The notes below the pieces were generated by a model. The model ran no database searches. It worked only from the letters and a program-made list of their open reading frames with translations, and had not been told where the DNA came from. Positions 9,120 to 21,100 of a stretch of 64,000 bases of DNA are shown piece after piece. Source of the stretch: an uncultured Flavobacteriales bacterium (GTDB lineage Bacteria; Bacteroidota; Bacteroidia; Flavobacteriales_D; Parvicellaceae); assembly GCA_943787725.1 (NCBI GenBank), contig CALSNM010000001.1:1-64000 (forward strand). Reading direction: 5' to 3'. A program made the translations under genes and the position numbers. The number at the start of each line of letters is the position of its first letter. The stretch's first letter is position 1.

Positions 9120-12100
9120 GTGCTGGCCAAGACCAATCAGGAACTGTATGTGCTGGGACTTACACGTGTCACTGTAACAGATGCAAATGGATGTATAGCA
9201 TCAGCAGATGCAACAGTAGCAGATCCAACTGTGATTAACAGTAACAGCAGCAGCAGTAGATGCATCATGTAATGGAGTTTGTGATGGAGATGTGACTTCA
9301 GTTGGAGCTGGTGGAACCGCACCAATCACTTATTCCTGGGATGGTGGCTTAGGAGCTGGTCAAGACCAGATCGGAACTGTATGTGCGGGAACTTACACAG
9401 TAACCGCAACAGACGCCAATGGATGTACTGCAACTGCAAGTGCAACAGTGTTAGAACCAACCTTATTGACTATAGCTGCAAGTGGAACCAATGCTTCATG
9501 CAATGGTGTGTGCGATGGAACAACATCAAGTGTTACTGCTGGAGGAACAGCACCCTATACCTATTCATGGACTGGAGGTGCTGGAACCAATGCAACCGCA
9601 TCAGCATTATGTGCTGGAACTTATACGGTGACTGTAACAGATGCAGAAGGATGTACTGCAACAGATTCTTATACAGTAACAGAACCAACCCTATTAACAG
9701 TAGCGGTAAATGGAAACGATGCTTCTTGTTTTGGTGTATGTGATGGTGATGCAACTGTTGTTGCTGCAGGTGGAACATCTGCATATACTTATCAATGGGA
9801 TGCTGCAGGTGGATTAGGAACAACAGCTACTACAACAAATACTTTATGTGCTGGAACAGCGGGCGTAACAGTTACAGATGCACAAGGGTGTACAGCAACT
9901 GGATCGGTAGTAATTGACGAACCGATAGCAATAACATTAACTCCAGCTTCAAATGATGCAACATGTGGAGCTTCAAATGGAGATGTTTCTGTTGTAGCGG
10001 TGGGAGGAACACCAGGTTATACATACCTATGGGATGATGCAGGAACTTCTGCTGCAGCAGCTGTAGGAACTTTACCAGCAGGTACTTATACAGTAATTGT
10101 TACTGACGCAAACAACTGTACAGAAACTATAGCTGCGGCAATAAATGATTTAGGAGGAGGAACCGCAACAACAATTATTGATAACCAAGTATCTTGCTTC
10201 GGAGTATGTGATGGTGGAGCTACTGTAACAATGGCAGGAGGAAATCCAGCATTTACCTATTTATGGAGTAATGGAGAAACAACAGATGTAGCTACTGCTT
10301 TATGTGTAGGTGTAAATTCAGTAGATGTAACAGATGCTCTAGGATGCGTTGCTTCTGCAACTGTTACCATTACTGAACCAGCTGTTTTAACAGCAGCAAT
10401 AACTTCTAGTACAGACCCATTATGTAATGCTGTATGTGATGGAACAGCGGATGTAACAGTAGCTGGTGGAACCACTGCATATACATACGCATGGACAAGT
10501 GGTGGAAATACTGCTAATGAAACTGCAATGTGTGCCGGAACAGAAACAGTTACGGTAACGGATGCGAATGGTTGTTCGACAACTGCTGATGTAACGCTTA
10601 CAGATCCAGATTTATTAACTGCAGCAATAGTAGGTGCAGATCCATTGTGTAATGGAGTATGTGATGGTTCGGCTGATTTAACAACAACGGGGGGAACCGG
10701 TGCTTTAACTTATTTATGGGATGATCCAGCGACTACTACCTCAGAAGATGTAGCTGGATTATGTGATGGAACATTTAATGTAATAGTTACAGATGCAAAC
10801 GGTTGCACTGCAACAGACATCGTAACAGTTACAGAACCAACTTTAATAGTGCTAACTCCTGCATTTGTTGCAAGTACATGTGGAGCAGCTAACGGTGAAG
10901 TATCTGTATCTGCAGTTGGCGGAACAGGTGCATATACTTATTCATGGGACGATGTATCTGCATCAACAACTTCAACAGTAACAGGTCTTGTAGCAGGAAC
11001 ATATAATGTAATTGTAACGGATGCGCAAGGATGTACAGAGACCGTGGCTTCTACGATTACAGATGGAGCAGCTGGAACAGCAACAACAGTAGTTGATAAT
11101 AACGTATCTTGTTTCGGAATATGTGATGGTGGTGCAACCGTAACGGTTGTTGGTGGTACAGGGCCATTTACTTACTTATGGAACAATGGAGAAACAACTC
11201 TTTCAGCGACTGCATTATGTGTAGGAACTAACTCAGTAGATATAACAGATGCAAATGGTTGTGTTATTTCAGTAACAGCAGATATTACTGAACCAGCTGT
11301 TTTAACAGCAGCAATAACTTCTAGTACAGACCCATTATGTAATGCTGTATGTGATGGAACAGCGGATGTAACAGTAGCTGGTGGAACCACTGCATATACA
11401 TACGCATGGACAAGTGGTGGAAATACTGCTAATGAAACTGCAATGTGTGCCGGAACAGAAACAGTTACGGTAACGGATGCGAATGGTTGTTCGACAACTG
11501 CTGATGTAACGCTTACAGATCCAGATTTATTAACTGCAGCAATAGTAGGTGCAGATCCATTGTGTAATGGAGTATGTGATGGTTCGGCTGATTTAACAAC
11601 AACGGGGGGAACCGGTGCTTTAACTTATTTATGGGATGATCCAGCGACTACTACCTCAGAAGATGTAGCTGGATTATGTGATGGAACATTTAATGTAATA
11701 GTTACAGATGCAAACGGTTGCACTGCAACAGACATCGTAACAGTTACAGAACCAACTTTAATAGTGCTAACTCCTGCATTTGTTGCAAGTACATGTGGAG
11801 CAGCTAACGGTGAAGTATCTGTATCTGCAGTTGGCGGAACAGGTGCATATACTTATTCATGGGACGATGTATCTGCATCAACAACTTCAACAGTAACAGG
11901 TCTTGTAGCAGGAACATATAATGTAATTGTAACGGATGCGCAAGGATGTACAGAGACCGTGGCTTCTACGATTACAGATGGAGCAGCTGGAACAGCAACA
12001 ACAGTAGTTGATAATAACGTATCTTGTTTCGGAATATGTGATGGTGGTGCAACCGTAACGGTTGTTGGTGGTACAGGGCCATTTACTTACTTATGGAACA

Positions 12101-15100
12101 ATGGAGAAACAACTCTTTCAGCGACTGCATTATGTGTAGGAACTAACTCAGTAGATATAACAGATGCAAATGGTTGTGTTATTTCAGTAACAGCAGATAT
12201 TACTGAACCAGCTGTTTTAACAGCAGCAATAACTTCTAGTACAGACCCATTATGTAATGCTGTATGTGATGGAACAGCGGATGTAACAGTAGCTGGTGGA
12301 ACCACTGCATATACATACGCATGGACAAGTGGTGGAAATACTGCTAATGAAACTGCAATGTGTGCCGGAACAGAAACAGTTACGGTAACGGATGCGAATG
12401 GTTGTTCGACAACTGCTGATGTAACGCTTACAGATCCAGATTTATTAACTGCAGCAATAGTAGGTGCAGATCCATTGTGTAATGGAGTATGTGATGGTTC
12501 GGCTGATTTAACAACAACGGGGGGAACCGGTGCTTTAACTTATTTATGGGATGATCCAGCGACTACTACCTCAGAAGATGTAGCTGGATTATGTGATGGA
12601 ACATTTAATGTAATAGTTACAGATGCAAACGGTTGCACTGCAACAGACATCGTAACAGTTACAGAACCAACTGCGATTATCCTTACAACATCTGGTACAG
12701 ATGCTAACTGTGGACAAGCGGACGGAGAAGTTTGTGTTGTTGCAGTAGGTGGAACAGGAGCTTATACGTATGCATGGAACGACGTGGGTGCTCAAACAAC
12801 AGCATGTGCTTCAAACATTGTTGCAGGTACTTATAACGTAACGGTAACAGACGCTCAAGGATGTTCTCAAATAGCAAGTGTAACGATTAACGATTTAGCG
12901 GGTCCAACAGCTACTGCCTCTGTAGTAATAGATGCATCAGGGTTTGGTTTATGTGACGCCGAAGTAACAGTAGCCCCAGTAGGTGGATCAGGAACATATA
13001 CATATTTATGGGATGATCCATCAGCACAAACAACGCAAAATGCAACGGGACTTTGTGCAGGAACTTACTGTGTAATGGTAACAGATGCTGTAACAGGATG
13101 TGTTACTACTGCTTGTGTAACGGTTGTCGAACCAGGAGCAATTATCCTTACAATAACAACAGTAGATATCCAATGTAATGGTGTTTGTATCGGTGAAACT
13201 GATGCAACAGTAACTGGAGGTGTTCCCCCATATATATACTCTTGGAGTAGTGGAGCAACTGCAGAAGATCTTACAGGTTTATGTGCAGGATCATATACAT
13301 TAACAGTAGTTGATGCCAACGGAGTATCAACATCCCAAACTATTTCTATTACAGAACCAACAGCGGTAGCTGTAACATCAGTTACCGGAACAGACTTAAA
13401 TTGTAATGCTATATGCGATGGAACATTAGAAGCAACTGCAACTGGAGGAACAGGAACACTTACTTACCTTTGGGATGATGGACCAACACCAGCATTACAA
13501 AACCAAACATCGGTTTGTGCCGGAACTTATGAAGTTACCGTTACAGATGATAATGGATGTACTGCAACAGATACTTACACGGTTAATGAGCCAGCACCTT
13601 TAGTCTTAGTAACTAGTCAAACAGATGCGAACTGTTCTCAAGCAGATGGTGAAGCATGTGTTACTCCATCCGGAGGTACAGCTGGTTATACTTATTTATG
13701 GGATGATCCATCGGCACAAACAACATTATGTGCTAGTGCAATAACTTCAGGAACTTACAATGTTACAGTAACTGATGCTAACGGTTGTGTTGAAACAGCA
13801 ACAGTTGTTGTAAACGATATTACTGGAGGAACAGCTGCAATAGTAATAGACAATAATGCTTCATGTAATACTTTCTGTGACGGCCAGGCAACTGTTTCTA
13901 TGACGGGAGGTGCGGCACCATATACTTACTTGTGGGATTCAGGAGCAGCTACCAACTCAACTACTAATATAGGGTTATGTGCAGGTGCAATAAATGTAAC
14001 TATAACAGATGCTGTGGGGTGTGTAACAACTGCCACAGAAACAATAATAGAACCTACTCCACTTGCTATTACAAGTTCAGCAACAGATGCTTCTTGTAAT
14101 GGGTTTTCAGATGGAACGGTTACAACAACTGTAACAGGTGGTACAGCTGCAGTAGACTATATATATGATTGGGTAGATCAGGCAACCGCTGCAAGTGTAG
14201 GTAATACACCTACCGTAACAGGTTTAGCTATTGGAACTTACTGTGTTACAGTATCCGATGATAACGGGTGTGTTATCACTGAATGTGTAACCATTGCAGA
14301 GCCAACACCTGTTGTTATAACAACAGCTGCTATTGATGCTAACTGTGGTCAATCAGATGGAGCGATTGCAGTAGCAACTTCAACAGGTGGTTCTGGGTTT
14401 TATACTACAGAAGATTGGGTTGATGGGTTAGGAAACCCCGTAGCTAACACAAATACAGTTCCAGCAGGAGCTTATACGGTAACAGTAATGGATAATGTAG
14501 GTTGTGTAGGAACCGCACTTGCTACTGTCTCTGATTTATCAGGACCAACAACCGTACTTGCCAATCAAGTAGATGCTACTTGTAATGGGTATTGTGACGG
14601 AGAAATTAGTATTACGATTACAGGTGGTGTTGCACCTTATTCAAGTGTATGGTCACCATTGCCAGCAGCAGGACAAGGAACACCAGATGTTACAGGTTTA
14701 TGCGCAGGAACGTATTCAGTTGATGTAACGGATGTAAATGGATGTACATCATCTTTCTCAACAACGATAACTGAACCTGTACCGGTAGCTACTTCCATTG
14801 TATCAACAGTAGATGCTTCTGGAGCAAGTGTATGTGATGGAACTGCTGATGTACTAGCTACAGGCGGAACAGGAGTAATAACTTACACATGGTTTAATGA
14901 TTGTGCTGCAACTTTATTAAATGGAGCTTTAACTGGACCAAATGTAATTGGATTGTGTGCGGATGATTATGCTGTTGTATCTACAGACGTTAACGGATGT
15001 GCTGATACATTATGTCTTACAATCATAGAGCCAAATGCAATTTTTACAACCCTAACAGGTGCAGATGTTACTTGCTTTGGGGTATGTGATGGACAAGCTA

Positions 15101-18100
15101 CAGTAATTGCAAGTGGAGGTATGCCAGGGTTTACATACGATTGGATGTCGGTAGCAACAGGTAATCCTATTGGACAAACAACCACAACTGCAACAGGATT
15201 ATGTGCAGGCGATTATTTTGTAGTCGTAACGGATGCAAATGGTATTGTACATAACAGTACTATTCAAACAATTAACGAACCAACAGTACTTGCAGGAGCT
15301 GCTACTGTAATATCTGACTACAATGGATTTGATGTTTCTTGTGAAGGAGCTTGTGATGGCTCTGCAGAGGTTATTCCAACTGGCGGAACAGCACCTTACA
15401 CATATGCTTGGGATGCAAATACAGGAAATCAAACTACACCAATAGCTACCAACCTTTGCGCTATAACGTACGATGTAGTTGTAACGGATGCTAACGGATG
15501 TTCTCAAACATTTGATGTTACATTATCTAAACCGCCGGTACTTGGAAATGTGTTCTCATTTGTGGATGTAAGTTGTAATGCTGCATGTGATGGAACAATT
15601 ACTTCCTCACCAGCAGGAGGAACGCCTCCATTTACCTATCAATGGAATGATCCTGCATTAACAACTACAGCATCAGTAGATAATCTTTGTGCAGGAACCT
15701 ATGACGTTGTTATAGTGGATGCAAATGGATGTACAATAACAGAGACACAGTCGGTAACAGAGCCTATCGCACTGGTTCTTGCGGGATCAATGGCAGGATC
15801 TAACTGTAACCAAAATGATGGAGCTGCAGAAGTTACCATTGTAACGGGAGTTGCTCCATTTACCTATCAGTGGGATGCTAACGCAGGAAGTCAAACAACG
15901 GCAATCGCCTCTAATTTATTTGCTGGATGTTATGATGTTACAGTAACAGACGCGAATGGATGTAGTGAGTTAATAAATATATGTGTAGTTGATTTAGGAG
16001 CACCTTCAGCAACTATCTTAACACAAACAGATGTAAGTTGCAATGCTGGATGTGATGGTTTTGCTCAAATTCAAATATTTGGGGGAACACCTCCATTGAA
16101 CTATACTTGGTATGACAATAACAACAATCCAATTGGTCAAACAACTGCGAGTGCACTTAGTTTATGTGCAGGAACCTATGTAGGTGAAATGATTGATGAT
16201 GTTGGTTGTCAAGCAACAGTTAGTGTCACCATTGTAGAACCAACAGCACTCAATGCTGTTATATCAGTTTCAACAGATGTTACTTGTTTTGGATACTCTG
16301 ATGGAAATGCAACGGTGATTGCTTCAGGAGGAACAGCACCTTATACATACGCATGGAATGATGCAGCAGGGCAAACAACAGCTGCTACTACTTCTACATT
16401 ATTCCCCGGAACCTATACCGTAACTGTAACAGATGCATTGGGATGTACATTTAGTATTGACGCAATAATCGGAGAGCCTTTGGAAATCCAATTAGCAACA
16501 ACCTTCACTGACGCTTTCTGTGGAACGCCAACAGGAGATGCAACCGTAACAACAACCAATGGGATTACTCCGTTTACTTATACTTGGGATGATGCATTAA
16601 CACAAGCAACTGCAACTGCTATCGATTTAATCCCTAATACATATACTGTAGTGGTTGTAGACGCTGATGGATGCACACAAGTGGCAACTGCAGCTGTTGG
16701 AGATATTCCTCCAGGTGATGTAATTGTTACCTCTACTACAGATGCATTGTGTTTTGGCGATGCAAATGGAACAGCTACTGCTTCAATTAGCGGAACAGGA
16801 ACTGCTCCTTATCACTATGAGTGGTTCAATGCTTCAAATATCTCTCAAGGGCAAGATAGTATCACGGCGACAGGACTCACTGCAGGAGACTATTATGTAA
16901 CTATTACAGACGCGAATGGATGTGTGTCATCCAGTGGAATAGGGACGATTAATCAGCCAATTTTGATTATGGCTGCAACGTCTGTTAACTGTTAATGCTT
17001 CATGTTCTGGAAATTGCGATGGAGAGGCCTCTTCAGCTGCGGTGGGAGGGACATTCTCCATACACATATCAATGGGATGATCCGTTAATGCAAACAACTA
17101 TTACAGCATTTAATTTATGTGCTCAAACATATAACTGTTACTATTATTGATGCGAATGGTTGTTCAGCAACAGCACCTGTTACTATATCAGAGCCAACAA
17201 GCTTAACTTTGGACTCTACAGTGGTGAATGCAAATTGTGGTCTGCCAGATGGAAATGCTTGTATCATAGCAAGTGGAGGAACCTCTCCTTATAGTTATTT
17301 ATGGCCAGATGGATCCACCAACTCATGCGCATCCAATTTATTAGCGGGTACCTATTGTGTATTGGTGACAGACGCAAATAGCTTGCAGTGTCTACTCATA
17401 TGTATTGAAGTTCAAGATTTAAATGGACCGTCTGCAATGATTGTAGATACCTCTATGGTTAGCTGTAATGGTTTTAACGATGGCTCAGCAACAGTAGATA
17501 TGATTGGAGGTAATGGATTCTTTACTGCTTTATGGGATGTTAATGCGGGAAGTCAAACTACTCCAACAGCTTCTAACTTAGCTGCAGGGTTTTATGCTGT
17601 TACAATTACCGATTCAATAGGATGTAATGCTTCAATATCTATTGAAATTACAGAACCGGACGTAATGATTTCGATTCAAACTTTCTACAATACTATTTGT
17701 TTTGGATCATGTGATGGTATTGCCTCACTTGCAACAATTGGAGGAACACAACCTTATTCTTATAGCTGGTTGGATGTAAACAACATTACTGTAGGAACTG
17801 TAGACTCCATCGGGGGGTTATGTGCAGGATCTTATACATTATCAATAGTTGATGAGTCAGGGATGCACCGATATATTGAATTACTCCATCGGAGAGCCTG
17901 ATCAAGTAACAGGATCTGCTAGTTCAACCGAAATCTCTTGTTTTGGAGCCTGTGATGGAACAGCTACTGCAGCGGGAATAGTTGGAATGACACCTTTTAG
18001 TTATCAATGGGGAGCATCTACAGGTAATCAAACAGGAGCGACTGCCTTTGGGTTGTGTCCGGGTAATTATATATGTACAATAACGGATGCAGATGGCTGT

Positions 18101-21100
18101 CAAACAACGGTTTCAGCAATTGTAACGCAGCCAACTGTCCTTGAAGCAGCAATTAATTTAACAGGTAACGTTAGTTGTAATGGTTATAGTGATGGTTTTG
18201 CAGAGGTTAGTCCTTCAGGAGGTATAGCTCCATATACATATTTATGGGATAATGGAGCTGGATCTCAAGTAACGGCAAATAATCTTTTAGCTGGAACTTA
18301 CACCGTAACGGTAACAGATGCAAATGGATGTGTCACCACAGCTGTAACAATAATTACTGAGCCTACCCCATTAGCGCTTACATCAACTACGATTAATGTG
18401 GATTGCTTTGGGAATTGTAATGGTTCTGCTAGTGTAATTGCTAGTGGTGGTTCAGGGGGTAATACATACCAGTGGGATGATCCAACATTTGCTACTACTG
18501 CTGTAGTTAATAACTTATGCGCTGGAACATACACTTGCCTTATTACTGATGCAAACGGATGTACAATTTCTGAAACTGTAAACATTACGCAGCCAACTCA
18601 AATTGGAATGAGTGTGTCGATCACAGATGCAAATTGCGGATTTGACAACGGTTCGGCTTGTGTAAATATCTTTGGAGGAACAACTCCTTATGTTTATCAA
18701 TGGAATGATGCATTAGCGCAAACAACTGCCTGTGCATCTAATTTAGTTGCTAATTGTTATACTATGACAGTAACAGATGGCAACGGATGTTTTGAAGACA
18801 GTGTAATTTGTTTAAATGACATTGAAGGACCAACAGTTACTTTTGTTGCTTCTTCAGATGTAACGTGTTTTGGTGATCAAGATGGTTCAGTGCAATATGC
18901 AGTTACAGGAGGAACAGGAGTTCCTACTTTGGAATGGGTTGATGGTGTTGGAAATCCAATTCCAGCAGGAAATAACTTGAATACTTTGTTTGGATTAGAT
19001 GGAGGATGTTACTCATTAACCGCTACAGACGTTGCAGGATGTGTTAGTTCAGAATCAGCGTGTATAACGGAACCAACTCCATTGAATTCGGCTATATTGA
19101 CTTCTAACGTTAACAATGTATCTTGTAATACAGGATGTGATGGTGATGCACTTGTTAATGCAAGTGGTGGATTAGTCACAACAGATTATGGGTACAGTTG
19201 GAATGTTGGTCAGACAACTCAGCAAGCAACAGGCTTGTGTGAAGGAACTTACACAGTAACAGTAAATGATGACAACAACTGCACAAGTGTAAGTTCAGTT
19301 ACAATTTCGGAACCAACACCCATTGTTATTTCGGTTGATAACATACAAAATGTGTCTTGTTTTGGTATCTGCAATGGGCTTACTCAAGTATCTGTAATAG
19401 GTGGAACTGCTCCTTATACATACAACTGGACAAGTGGTGCCACTAGTAATACAGCAAGTAACTTATGTGCAGGCACATACACGATTACAATCACAGATGC
19501 GAACGGGTGTACTGAACAAATAGATATTACGATAACGGAGCCACCTGTGCTAGTGCAATCAGTAAGTACAGTAAACGCTACTTGTTCTGATTGTAATGGA
19601 GAGGGAAGTATTACCGCATCCGGCGGAACAACTCCTTATGCATATAGCTGGTTTGGGCTAGGAAACTCTCCTGGTAACAGCAATAACACTGGATTGTGTG
19701 CTGGTCTTGTTCCTTTTGAAGTAACCGATGCGAATGGATGTATTGTTAGTAGTACCGCTGATGTAATTGATGAAGCAGCTCCAGTAATTGATAGTATTAC
19801 TTTTATTGAACCCTTGTGTAATGGTTATAGTACAGGCAGTGCATCAGTATATACTTCTGGTGGAACAGCTCCGTTTGCTTACCAATGGGATGACCCTTCA
19901 GCACAAACAGCACAAACAGCAGTGGCATTAGAAGATGGGTTGTACGCTGTTCAAGTAACCGATGCGAATGGCTGTATAGCTTTTCAATTGGTAAACGTTA
20001 CAGAGCCATCACAATTAATAGCAGTTGCGGATCTAGACAGGGTTATTTGTTATGGTGATTCTACTCAGGTATGGGCAAGTGGTCAAGGAGGAACTCCTTT
20101 CTTAAATGGAACTTATACAGTTACTTGGGACAACTTACCAAACGTTGGTTCAGCGCCTGTTACGGTAGCTCCGCTTACAACAACGCAATACTGCGCTACG
20201 GTTTCAGATGCAAATGGATGTTTACCAGTAAGTTCATGTGTAACGATTACGGTTACTCCTCCTCTTGCTTTAACAATTACTCCTCCAATTGATATTTGTG
20301 TTGATGGTGCTGTAGATTTAGTTGCCACTGCAACGGGTGGAGACACACTTACAAATCCATATACATTTATATGGTATGATGATGCAGGAAATAGTGTTCC
20401 AAGTACACAATCAGGAAATGTGTCTACTGTAAATGTGAATCCAAGTGCACCAACAACCTATTATGCAGTACTTACAGATGGTTGCAGTATTAATGATACT
20501 GTATCAACTACTGTTTCGATTAATCCAAATCCACAAGCTTTTATTGCGGCCTTTGATTCATCAGGTTGTGCTCCATTTACAGCTCAATTTGTTGCCAACT
20601 CAGATATAGGAGTAAACTTCGAATTTGATATCGATTGTGATGGTATACCTGAATACTCAGGACCAAACAACACGTTTAATTATACCTATACAACCCCAGG
20701 AACATACGATGTATGCCTGGAGGTAACTAGTGGTGACGGATGTTTTACAGCGATAAACTCTACAGCAATGATTACTGTTCATGATTTACCAGTAGCTAGC
20801 TTCGGTGTTGCTCCGGCAGAAACTTCTATACTAAACCCGGTAATTGAGATGATTGATTATTCGATTGGAGGCTCAATATATGCTTGGGACTTTGGAGATG
20901 GAACATCAATTACTGGAAATGGAGACAGTATTTTAGTAGATTCAATCAACACTGGAATTATGAGTGATCCAACTCACTTATATTCTGATACTGGATACTT
21001 TGATATTACACTTACCCTATTTAGTATCAATGGAACAGATACCTGTGAAAACGTATACACACAAACAATCCATATTGAAGGTGACTATATCTTCTTTGCA

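Noticed and set aside
7529-9743. Repeated 120-codon open frame on the plus strand (MCGNLHSNRNRRQW...) at 7529, 8453 and 9381
   Set aside because: It is the +1 frame of SprB modules and recurs only because the DNA is tandemly duplicated. No signal of its own.
10257-12305. Three 72-codon minus-strand open frames spaced 915 bases apart
   Set aside because: They are antisense shadows of the 915-base repeat inside the adhesin gene.
7383-12671. CRISPR-like regular repetition
   Set aside because: The repeats are coding, contiguous and hundreds of bases long, with no unique spacers.
9095-17870. Programmed frameshifting or phase variation as the cause of adhesin frame breaks
   Set aside because: The breaks are not at one slippery homopolymer, come in clusters of several, and the same kind occurs in gyrB and cysS.
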